DNA of 64,000 nt from Isoetes taiwanensis (Eukaryota; Streptophyta; Lycopodiopsida; Isoetales; Isoetaceae). Numbering within the stretch: position 1 is the first letter of the stretch; the number at the start of each line of letters is the position of its first letter. Made by a program: the position numbers and the translations under genes. Location: positions 9,155,541 through 9,219,540 of the forward strand of contig JAJEKV010000040.1 of assembly GCA_021234155.1 (NCBI GenBank), written 5' to 3'. The notes beneath the pieces were generated by a model, which saw nothing but the letters and a program-made list of their open reading frames with translations, was not told the DNA's origin and did no database searches. Positions 25,311 to 33,666 of the stretch are shown here, one piece after another.

Positions 25311-26879
25311 TGTGACGTTCCAGGGGAATATACACTATGAATACGTATATTCCTGGACCCGTCACCATACAAGTCTACCTATGTAGACTTGTATGCCTTA
25401 GAATGTGGCAAGGGGTGCACATCTAAGTTAATTGTTTAACTTAGATAACCTTAGGATAAGGCCCTTTTCCACATGGCCTTATCCTATTGGGCAACCGCCA
25501 CACGACCCCATCCTAGTGGTGCCACGTGGCATCCTATGTGGACCTAACTTATATTGGCTGGAACCCTAACCCTAGGCCTCCTTTCCAGCCCCAGCTCCCG
25601 AGACTCATCTCCACGACTCAAAACCTCGCTTTGAGTATCGCTTATGGTGGCATAGAGTGGTGTAGCACCGAGGGTAGAGTCGCTCTTGGAAGGAGAGCAG
25701 CTTCACTTGATTGGGAGATCATGGAGACGCCTCGTTTGGAGGGAGTGCTTCAGAGCAGTGCACGAGGGTAGTAGTCATAGTAGTTCATCCGGAATTAGCA
25801 TTCCGCATGAGTTAGTATCTTGTATCTAGGTAGAGCCATCCTAGAACCCTCATGCATCATCTTGAACCCTAATCAAGGAACCCTAACCGTAAGTTAGATT
25901 TGTATGATTAGGTTAAGATGTTCTTATGATTATTCTCATGATGTGATGATTATGTGATGATGGTTGATCATGTTTGCTCCTCTTGTGTTGGGAAGGGGGG
26001 TAGAGACCTAGAGCCATATGTAGTATGCTCCTAGATTAGATCCCTTAGTTCCTATTAGTTGCGCCTCAGGCATAGGAGCCCACCAAAGCTATTGAGGCTA
26101 TGATGTGACTCAGCACACCACATAACGGGCTAGAGGGAATGTGGAGGGGAGGATCCCCGCCAAGTGGGGGCTACGGGGATCCCATAGTGGGCTAGACTTA
26201 TGGTCGGTCACTTCGTGGGCCGAGCATGGGTCCGACACCTCCTGGGGCAATGGTGTCGCCCTGCCTCTCGAGAGTTGCAAGTGTCGGCTTGGCTCTCGTT
26301 TTGGGGGGTTAAGTCGGGTACGAATCGTGTGTCGTCACGATTCTCTAGCCGCCCACGGAACCTCTAGACCCTGGGAAGGGGAGATACAACCCTTCCCCGC
26401 CTCGCCGGACCAGGAGATGCAACCGAGTAGCCCCGATGGGTGATGCCATGGGATTGCGTGATCCCGAAGGCTAGAGTCACGCCGAGCCTGATTTAGCCCA
26501 TCCGCAAAGTATGCACCGAGGGGCGGATGGAGTGGTCAACCCTAGCCATTGTCTTATGCCAGCCCTCGCCATTGCCATGACTCGGTCTGCTTTATCTTGA
26601 GGCCTAGCCGGTCAGTCATCCTCCTTACGAGTCTGAGCCTGGGTATGAGCTATTATGTTTTACGGTTTATGATTATCATCTTTGCACTTGTGGATGTGTG
26701 ATGACTACACCATAGGGGCCCTTAGGGGAAGGGCGCGCAAGACACCTTCGTGTCCCCTCCCCACACTAGGACCACCCCAGAGTGCGGGGTAGACGAAGGG
26801 CCTGTGCGGTTGTTGAGCCGGACGGGGGATTTCCGAAAGAGTACTACCGAAGACCGTATATTTAGCGGGAGGAGCCACA
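25311..26879 (+). repeat. 5' LTR of element II (about 1.57 kb)
   Basis: It begins TGTGACGTTCCAGGGG and ends GGAGCCACA. Compared with the 3' copy it lacks about 68 bases near 26705 and differs at scattered sites, so insertion is not very recent. It belongs to the same LTR family as elements III and IV (shared GTAGAGACC...GTATGCTCCTAG core). Confidence 0.94.
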
Positions 26880-26881
26880 AA

Positions 26882-26893
26882 TGGTATCAGAGC
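26882..26893 (+). other. Primer-binding site, initiator tRNA-Met type
   Basis: TGGTATCAGAGC starts two bases after the LTR. This is the standard plant LTR-element primer site complementary to the 3' end of initiator methionine tRNA. The same motif is present on the minus strand in element III. Confidence 0.9.
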
Positions 26894-27361
26894 GATGTTC
26901 TTGGTTGACCAGGAACTAGCACTGACCATAACCATGAAAGTCGTCTAACAAGCCTATAGGGGTGTGAAATAAAAATTTCCACCATCGAACCTCGAAAATA
27001 GGGGAAAATTTTTTCTCCTAGGTAGCGGGTCCGAAATTAGGTTAAGTGTTAGATGAAGAAATGAATGAGTCAAATTCACCTTCTAGTAAATTTGAAGTGA
27101 AAATTATGCATCTGCATCAAATTTCACCTAAAATGGGTCGAAGAATTATGCCAATCGGAGACCTGAGTGAAAAATGGCGCAAATCCATAATTAATACTTC
27201 AAACTATTAGGAAATTTGAAAATTCTAAGGTATAATACGAAATTAAGTATGTATACTAGTAATTAAATATATATTAATAATTAGGGTACATTGGTGTAAT
27301 TAATAGGGGGGCTAATGAGTAGGCCTATTAATAGTAGGAGAATATTCCCAGGGACCCTCCC

Positions 27362-27385
27362 TTTTAAATATCCCTGACACCTCAT
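27362..27385 (+). promoter_or_regulatory. TATA-like box before the H3-like gene
   Basis: CTTTTAAATATCCC lies about 95 bases before the ATG of the H3-like gene and is followed by a pyrimidine-rich CCTCATTTTCCCTCC. This resembles a plant pol II promoter and start region. An ACGTCA hexamer, known from plant histone gene promoters, occurs at 27432-27437, but downstream of the TATA-like box, so its relevance is doubtful. Confidence 0.5.
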
Positions 27386-27459
27386 TTTCCCTCCAACCTT
27401 TTCCTCCACCATATCTCTCTTGCTTACCCTTACGTCATCCATTTTCTACACCGTTAAGT

Positions 27460-28224
27460 ATGGCTCGAACCAAACAGACAGCCAGGAAGTTCGGCGAGAG
27501 ACCCACGATCCCGATGGCGCAAGCAGCAGTGGGTCAGCACACCAAGCAGATCCCACCTCACCTTCGACCCAAGCCTGGTGAAGAGGTGGAAGAAGGAGGA
27601 GGAGACGACGAGGAAGAACAGGAGGAGGAAGACAACGAAGTCGACGGGGAATCTTCAAACCCCGACGCAAGACCACCTTATCCTAAGTGGCCCAAGCCAC
27701 CTAAGGTGGTCAAGAAGCAGAAGGCGGGCGAGCGACCGTTCGCCCTGCGGGAGGAGCGCCTATTCAGACGCCGCCTCAAGGCGTACGAAGAATACCTCCG
27801 TCGTTGGACGAGGTATAACGACTGGTACTGCCGCCAAAATGTCCAGCGCTACGTGGAGGGGGGCCGACCCAGCAAGAACCAGCCCAAGCCGCCGCCTCCA
27901 CGACTAGAGAAGCCCAAGAAGGTCCATCACGGACCAAACTCTAGGCATGCCCGAGTTTTTCGGGAGATTAGGCACTTTCAACAGTGCACTAATCTCCTGA
28001 TTAGGAAGGCACCTTTCGAGCGGCTCATGCGAGAGGTGATGCAGGACTTCGTCACCGATTACAGGGTGACGTCGCTCACGGCAAGAGTGTTGCAGGTAGC
28101 TGCGGAGGCTGAGCTCACCCAACTGTTCGAGGAAGGAAACCTCTGCGCGATCCACGCGAAGAGGGTAACGGTGATGCCCAAGGATCTACACTTGGCGCGC
28201 CGTATCCGCAAGGAATACCCTTGA
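27460..28224 (+). CDS. Histone H3-like protein encoded by the retrotransposon
   Basis: The 254-residue product starts [15 protein letters not shown], matching the H3 tail through Lys4 and Lys9 but with Phe in place of Ser10. Residues 41-65 are strongly acidic (Glu/Asp), 70-165 are basic and proline-rich with no known match, and 167-254 are a full H3 fold: alpha-N ([17 protein letters not shown]), alpha-1 ([13 protein letters not shown]), a loop 1 of canonical length, alpha-2 ending [14 protein letters not shown], and alpha-3 ([12 protein letters not shown]). Normal H3 is 135-136 residues; the excess is the acidic and basic insert. Loop 1 is not lengthened as in many CENH3. The position of H3 Lys79 is Val. 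The frame is intact and intronless, while pol in the same element is broken. It lies between primer site and gag. The product could enter nucleosomes or bind histone chaperones; the role is inference. Confidence 0.93.
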   Translation: MARTKQTARKFGERPTIPMAQAAVGQHTKQIPPHLRPKPGEEVEEGGGDDEEEQEEEDNEVDGESSNPDARPPYPKWPKPPKVVKKQKAGERPFALREERLFRRRLKAYEEYLRRWTRYNDWYCRQNVQRYVEGGRPSKNQPKPPPPRLEKPKKVHHGPNSRHARVFREIRHFQQCTNLLIRKAPFERLMREVMQDFVTDYRVTSLTARVLQVAAEAELTQLFEEGNLCAIHAKRVTVMPKDLHLARRIRKEYP

Positions 28225-28683
28225 GGATACAAATTTTGTATAAATTAATGTAATTGATAAATTTTCCCCTATAAATATAAATATAAAATTTTGTTTGTAA
28301 ATTGACTTTGATTTTTGTATGAAGATGTGCTTAAGTAGTTCAAATTCTAGTTTAGTTTTGGCCATCATAATTGAAATGTTCAAATAGATTAAATTAGTAA
28401 AATACCCTAACTAAATTAATTAAATTTCTGAGCAAAAATCTGAAATCGGGTTGCACCGCGCAAACCCTGTCTGCGACGCAGAGCTCATTTTTGCGGAGCA
28501 ACCGGGGTTTCGCCCATTTTTGCCCAATTTGACCAATTTTCATCCAACAAACTGCCATGTAGTGTTTCTTGCTTTGTTTTGCTTAGATTTGCACTTCATG
28601 ATAGCTCATTTGGACATCCATAGCCATAGAACAAAAGTTTTTCCCATCAAGAACCCTTGTGCACGGAACCCGAGGCATCCCTA
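28225..28683. other. Spacer between the two accessory genes of element II
   Basis: The 460 bases after the H3-like stop are AT-rich at first (several ATAAATATAAAT-like motifs that could serve as polyadenylation signals), then mixed. No coding frame is supported. Confidence 0.5.
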
Positions 28684-28700
28684 GTCTATAAAAGGGGGCC
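28684..28700 (+). promoter_or_regulatory. TATA box before the second accessory gene
   Basis: TCTATAAAAGGGGGCC is a near-ideal plant TATA box. It lies about 115 bases before the ATG at 28805 and is followed by CTCATTTGTCATTTTCTCCCC, similar to the region after the first box. It suggests the gene has its own transcript, separate from the LTR-driven RNA. Confidence 0.6.
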
Positions 28701-28804
28701 TCATTTGTCATTTTCTCCCCATCAAAACTGCTCTTAGCACTTCAGGCGATTTTCCAGCTCTCTACTCATCTTCACAAGCCATTTTTCATAGCTATCTCTG
28801 CTCA

Positions 28805-29158
28805 ATGGCGCCATCAAGCTTTGTTAGATGGTACAATGAGGCCAATCACATCCGTGAATTCCCGGCTGAAGAAGCCTTCCATGTTTTTGATCATCTCTTT
28901 GATCTCCATGCCACTTTGACTAGAACTCCCTTCCTCTTCAAGAGATCCGTAGTCCTTCATGCTCTCGACTTCGCAAGAGGCCACCTCAGGGATGCACACT
29001 TGTCAGTAGTGGCGGCAACCGCACCAGAACTTCCGGCACCACAGATGGCAAGAGCATTGGAAGGAGGATCGGCGGCAAGAATCCTGCAGAACGTCGGCAA
29101 GGGGATAGGATTGAAGAATGTGAAGAACTTCTTCAAGTCCATGAGGGGGCACCGATGA
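28805..29158 (+). CDS. Unrecognised 117-residue accessory protein of element II
   Basis: The intact frame starts MAPSSFVRWYNEANHI and ends in a basic tail (LKNVKNFFKSMRGHR). The first half looks helical (EEAFHVFDHLFDLHATL, then RSVVLHALDFARGHLRDAHL), and the second half contains an alanine-rich stretch. No known family is recognised. A helix-loop-helix arrangement could in principle be histone-like, which would be notable beside the H3-like gene, but the sequence alone does not show it. It has its own TATA box and is followed by gag 340 bases later. Confidence 0.6.
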   Translation: MAPSSFVRWYNEANHIREFPAEEAFHVFDHLFDLHATLTRTPFLFKRSVVLHALDFARGHLRDAHLSVVAATAPELPAPQMARALEGGSAARILQNVGKGIGLKNVKNFFKSMRGHR

Positions 29159-29498
29159 AGAAAATTTGCTTTGTTAATTAAGTAATTGTATTGAAAAATA
29201 CTCTCTTCATTCATTATCATGTACTTCTATATATATTAATTAATGTCTTATTATGATCTTGACTTGTAAGTGGAATTTTCATATGATTTCTTTTGCACCT
29301 AATTCAAATATAAATAAGCTTGATTAATGTCTAATCTAAATAACAAGTGTTGATGATTCCTTGCAGCAAGGAACTCAGGTGCAGGATCCCAAGACCAGTG
29401 CCGACAACACAATCGGGTACCAAGGAACTTGTTCGGGAGAGAACAAGAAGACATCGAGCAAGACATGTCACCTGAGGCAATCAACGCAAGGTTGACAG
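29159..29498. other. Leader between the accessory genes and gag
   Basis: This AT-rich stretch contains no supported gene. A pyrimidine/AG boundary GATTCCTTGCAG at about 29355-29366 resembles a 3' splice site and would place a spliced transcript directly before gag. Confidence 0.4.
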
Positions 29499-30341
29499 AT
29501 GAGGAACCAGATGGAACAGCTGATCCATTGGGCAACACCACTGATGAATGCACAGGAATGTGGTCCTCTACCTCCACCTCCACCCTTTGTGCAAGGTGTT
29601 GACGAAGCCCCACAGCAGGAAGGGGAAGGTAATCAGGGGATTGTCAAGGACAGGAAAAGGAAAAGAAGAACCAGGAGCCCAACATTATCTAGCTCCAGCA
29701 CATCAGATAGTTCTTCCAGTGAGGACAGCTCTAGCTCCGACAGTCAGTCCGACACACCTAGAGCAAGCAAAAGGGCAAGAAAGACAGATGATTACCAGAA
29801 AAAGGTGGATAGTGCTATGAGCAACGTATGGAAGACGAGGAAATTGGGCCAGTTCTCAGGGAAAGACAGGTCAGGCATGGAAGCTGAGGCTTGGCTTGAT
29901 GAAATGGAAGAATTTGGCAACTCTTATGGCATGAAATATAAGGACATAGGGAAAGTTGCTACAGCTAACCTCATTGGACCAGCAAGGATTTGGTGGAAAG
30001 GCTATGCGAAATCTAACAAGCTGAGAAGGAACAATTGCAGATTCAAGACTTTCAGCAAAGCTTTTCACAAGCACTATGTGCCAAGATCGCATACTAGCAG
30101 GCAGATCCAGCAGTTCTACAGATTGAACCAGGGTACCTTGTCAGTAGCAAAGTATACAGAGGAATTCATGCGACTCAGGCTCCATGTTCCCGGAGTCTCG
30201 GAAAGGCAAGCGGTTGATACCTACATTGAGGGGTTGAACAGCAATATCAAAAGGCTTGTTCGAGCAATCAACCCAAGGTCAGTTGCAGAGGCCGAAGATA
30301 AAGCTATAAGTTTGGAGGAAGCACCAAAGAACCCCAAATGA
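29499..30341 (+). CDS. Gag of element II, N-terminal and capsid part
   Basis: The 280-residue product has a proline-rich start, a serine/aspartate stretch with basic clusters (RKRKRRTRS, SKRARK; about residues 50-95), and the retrotransposon gag capsid domain: FSGKDRSGMEAEAWLDEMEEF, WWKGYAKSN, FSKAFHKHYVP, and [14 protein letters not shown]. It is closely related to gag of element IV. The frame stops after EEAPKNPK; element IV continues to a zinc knuckle, so here the C-terminus is cut by a frameshift. Confidence 0.9.
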   Translation: MRNQMEQLIHWATPLMNAQECGPLPPPPPFVQGVDEAPQQEGEGNQGIVKDRKRKRRTRSPTLSSSSTSDSSSSEDSSSSDSQSDTPRASKRARKTDDYQKKVDSAMSNVWKTRKLGQFSGKDRSGMEAEAWLDEMEEFGNSYGMKYKDIGKVATANLIGPARIWWKGYAKSNKLRRNNCRFKTFSKAFHKHYVPRSHTSRQIQQFYRLNQGTLSVAKYTEEFMRLRLHVPGVSERQAVDTYIEGLNSNIKRLVRAINPRSVAEAEDKAISLEEAPKNPK

Positions 30342-30667
30342 GAAACAAGTTACCCTTCGGGGGTAAGGCTTCGTGGCGCATCAGGGGCAATATCGAGTAA
30401 GCAACCAGCCAGCTACACCATCAGAGGCCAAAGCAGAAGGTAAGGGTCGAGTGAAGCCTTTGGGGACCGTGAAGTCGCCAGAATGCATCGGGGGGCGGCA
30501 CTAAAGCCGCCTTCTAGACAGACAATAAGAAGGAGAAGAGACAGAATGTATCAAGAAGAAGCTATGTTTTAGGTGCTTCCAGCCAGGGCACCGAACACAT
30601 GATTGTCCATTCGGCCATGCGAAAGTGCTTTGGCGTGAGCTTGGGGATTGGGATTCTCCAACAGAAG
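30342..30667 (+). pseudogene. Gag C-terminus with CCHC zinc knuckle, out of frame
   Basis: After the gag stop the sequence still resembles gag of element IV. At 30571-30612 it encodes [14 protein letters not shown], a perfect CCHC knuckle that binds RNA, followed by ELGDWDSPTE, which matches [10 protein letters not shown] of element IV. Frame changes separate this from the capsid part. Confidence 0.8.
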
Positions 30668-31244
30668 TGTTAGTTCTGCGCCTCCCCGGTTCAGACTATT
30701 CATGCATAACGACGGACCAGGTCAAGCTCAAGGATCCACAGACAGAGCACGGGTCAGCCGGTCCAAAACCCAGCCAGAAGACCAAGGCAGCTGACCACGC
30801 ACAAAAGCTCAAGGTCTGGCCAACAAGAGGCGCCCGCCGGACAAGTGATGGTCTGTCACCGCCAAGGCCGGCGTAAGCCGAGATTCTAGGCATTTCAAGA
30901 GGCACCGGCCAACATTCCTCGGAAAATCGTGCCTTCTTTCGTGAGTCGGCACCGATCATCGGTCGAGTATCTATATTGGGCCCAAGGCCATTGTACTATA
31001 TATATGAGTAGAGCTAGCACAAGAGTTTAGATGAGTTTTGAGTCTTGTCTCTCTTCAGTCTTCTCTCGATTGCGAGAGCTCATGTATGTTCATCATTTGA
31101 TATCAAGGAAGCTTATCATTTTCCTCTCACTGTTCTCTTTTGTTCTGTTTTCTTCTTCTAGTTCTTTTCTTGCAAATCCCGCGTGACATAGTCCCCCGGA
31201 TTCTCCTGTTAGATCCAAGGGTCCTCACAGAGGGCTGTCTTGCA
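30668..31244. mobile_element. About 577-base insertion between gag and protease of element II
   Basis: Element IV reads straight from the knuckle to the protease, whereas here 577 bases intervene. The insert starts TGTTAG, has a TATA-like TACTATATATATGAG near 30993, a pyrimidine-rich 3' part, and ends near CTTGCA. This looks like a solo LTR or a small non-autonomous LTR element. No target duplication could be fixed, so the borders are approximate. Confidence 0.5.
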
Positions 31245-32064
31245 GGAGTTCCCGAACCCAGACCCCAAACAAGAAGCGGATGAAGACGACGACCATCATG
31301 AGGCCCAGGATTTCATAGATGGTGAGTGCTATATATGTGCAAACATTGAGTCAGGTGATATTGAAAATCAGTCGACAGTCATTGCGGCTGATGGCATCAT
31401 AGATAGTAATCCATATGTAGTCTTCATAGATACAGGTAGCTCTCACAATTTTGCATCTCCTAGGTTGGCTGCCCTAATGAAGAACAAGGTATTGAAATCT
31501 AAGCCAAGGCCAGTCAGCATGGCCAATGGTGCTATCCGTCACACTAAGGGGAGGAGGATCACATTTGATATAGACCTTAGTGGAAGTAAGTGGCCAATGG
31601 GGGCAGAAGTCATGGATATCGGAAAGTATGATCTTATAGTGGGAATGGAATTCTTGAAGTCAGCCAAATCCATGATCGACTGTGACCGCAATGAAGTCGC
31701 CATGACAGCACCGGACGGCAACAAATTTATAGTGAAAGGTAAGAAGGTAGCTTCTCCCATGCAGTGTATTTCTTTGAAGCAGCTAAGGAAGAGCATAGAA
31801 AGGAATAAGGTGGATTACATCTTGAGGTTGGAATCAATTGAGCCAAGCAAACATGATGGAAGTGATCAAAAGGGGAATCAGTTGCCCAAGCAGATAGGGC
31901 TTATTTCAGAGTTTAAGGATGTATTCCCGGATGAAATCCGGCAGCTACCACCTTATAGGGGTGTGGAATGTGAGATCACATTAGCTCCAGATGCGAAGCC
32001 TACCAGTAAGGCGCCGTATAGAATGAGCACCCCGGAATTGATTGAGCTCAAGAAGCAGCTCTAG
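31245..32064 (+). pseudogene. Protease and RT entry region of element II
   Basis: The protease site is FIDTGSSHNFASPRLAAL with the catalytic Asp-Thr-Gly, and the second conserved block is YDLIVGMEFL. The RT entry follows ([36 protein letters not shown]). The frame ends at a TAG at 32062-32064 where element IV has a glutamine codon. Protease would cut the polyprotein into its mature parts. Confidence 0.88.
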
Positions 32065-32067
32065 GAA

Positions 32068-33018
32068 TTGCTTGAGCTTGGTTTTATTAGAGCAAGTGTG
32101 TCTCCTTTTGGAGCACCTATACTCTTCGTGAAGAAGAAAGATGGGAGCTTAAGAATGTGCATAGACTATCGCCAGCTCAACAAGCAGACGATAAAGAATA
32201 AGTATGCATTGCCAAGGGCAGATGATTTAATGGACCAGCTCCAAGGAGCAAAGGTATTCTCTAAAATTGATTTGAGGTCAGGGTACCATCAGATAAGAAT
32301 AAAAGAACAGGATATCCATAAGACCGCCTTTAGAACGCGGTATGGTCACTTTGAGTTTACAGTAATGCCCTTTGGGTTGTCGAATGCTCCAGCAACTTTC
32401 ATGCGCCTCATGAACGACATCTTCAGGGATTTCTTGGATGAGTTTGTTATTGTTTTCTTCGACAACATTCTAGTCTACAGCAAGTCCATTGAAGAGCATT
32501 GTCAGCATTTGAGGAAAGTGTTGGAGAAGTTGAGACGTCATCGGTTGTATGGGAAGCTCTCCAAGTGCCATTTTGCAACAGGTCGAGTGGAATACTTGGG
32601 GCATGTGGTAACATCCGAGGGAATTTCTACAGATCCATCTAAGATTAAGGCAATAGTTGATTGGCCAGCTCCAAGGAATGTGGCAGAAGTAAGAAGCTTT
32701 CTCGGGTTGGCGGCATATTACAGAAAGTTCATGAAGGACTTTGCTAAGTGGGCGTCCCCTTTGTCGGACCTCACCAAGGCCAAGAAGATTAAGGATTGGA
32801 CTAACCATTGGTTAGAGAAAGTCCAAGCTTCCTTTGAGAAGCTTAAGGAGGCCTTAACAACAGCTCCAGTGCTTGTTCTCCCAGATCCGAGTAAAGATAT
32901 TGGTAGCAACGGATGCAAGCAAGATAGCAACAGGGGCAGTCTTGATGCAAGAAGGAAGGGTAGTCGCCTACGACTCGAAGAAGATGAACGACGCCGAGCA
33001 ACGCTACCCAACCCATGA
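32068..33018 (+). pseudogene. Reverse transcriptase of element II
   Basis: The frame carries [36 protein letters not shown] and [17 protein letters not shown]. The catalytic box is [10 protein letters not shown] with Asn at 32464-32466 in place of the second Asp, whereas element IV keeps FFDD. The connection domain ([31 protein letters not shown]) follows. A frameshift near 32890 separates it from RNase H. Confidence 0.92.
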
Positions 33019-33472
33019 TCAGGAGCTGCTAGCCATTGTCAGGGCATTAAGGATATGGAGGCATTATTTGCTGGGAAGGAAGTTTCAGTTAGATACTGAT
33101 CACCAGAGCCTTCAGTATCTTTTCACCCAGCCACTCCTCAACCTAAGGCAAAGGAGGTGGATGGAATTCCTTGAGGAGTATGATTTTGATATAGTGTATA
33201 AGCCAGGCAAGCTTAATGTTGTGGCAGATGCTCTCTCCAGGAGACCGTTTGAGACAAGGACGCATTGTAATGTGATTTCCACTCTTTCGAGTGAGTTGGC
33301 AAGAAGATTGAGGAGACCTTGCCAGTGGATGAAGAATTCAAGGAGGTATGGGAAAGCCTCTCGAGGGAAGCTAGAACAGATAAAGAACGGGAAGCCTTCA
33401 AGCATTATAAGAAGGAAGGCAACCTATTGTATCATAAACATAAGTTGTGTGTGCCCGAATCATCAGGGGTAA
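32873..33472 (+). pseudogene. RNase H of element II
   Basis: The domain has [17 protein letters not shown] (first Asp), [24 protein letters not shown] (Glu) and [14 protein letters not shown] (Asp), and ends [18 protein letters not shown]. It degrades the RNA strand during cDNA synthesis. It is shifted by one frame relative to both RT and integrase. Confidence 0.9.
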
Positions 33473-33639
33473 GGAAGCTAATTCTTCATGACACACACAA
33501 CAACCCAATAGCAGGGCATGCGGGCTTCATGAAGACCTATTTCAAGAATCGAAGTAGTTATTTCTGGCCAGGAATGAAGAGGCAGATAGCTAGATATATT
33601 CGAGATTGCCAGTTGTGTCAGCAGACCAAAGCGGAGTAG
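33319..33639 (+). pseudogene. Integrase zinc-binding domain of element II
   Basis: The HHCC domain is visible as [20 protein letters not shown] and [10 protein letters not shown]. It stops at TAG 33637-33639, immediately before LRIPGALEPL. Element IV has a TAG at exactly the same codon. Confidence 0.88.
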
Positions 33640-33666
33640 CTTCGGATTCCAGGTGCCTTAGAGCCA

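Noticed and set aside
27446-27676. Minus-strand frame across the H3-like gene
   Set aside because: It is a shadow of the GC-rich plus-strand gene, whose product matches H3 at both ends.
27460-28224. The H3-like gene as a host centromeric histone (CENH3)
   Set aside because: Loop 1 has the canonical length, the tail is that of ordinary H3, there are no introns, and the gene lies inside the retroelement between primer site and gag.
28805-29158. Second accessory protein as histone H2A or H4
   Set aside because: Only very loose resemblance by eye; no diagnostic motif of either family could be placed.
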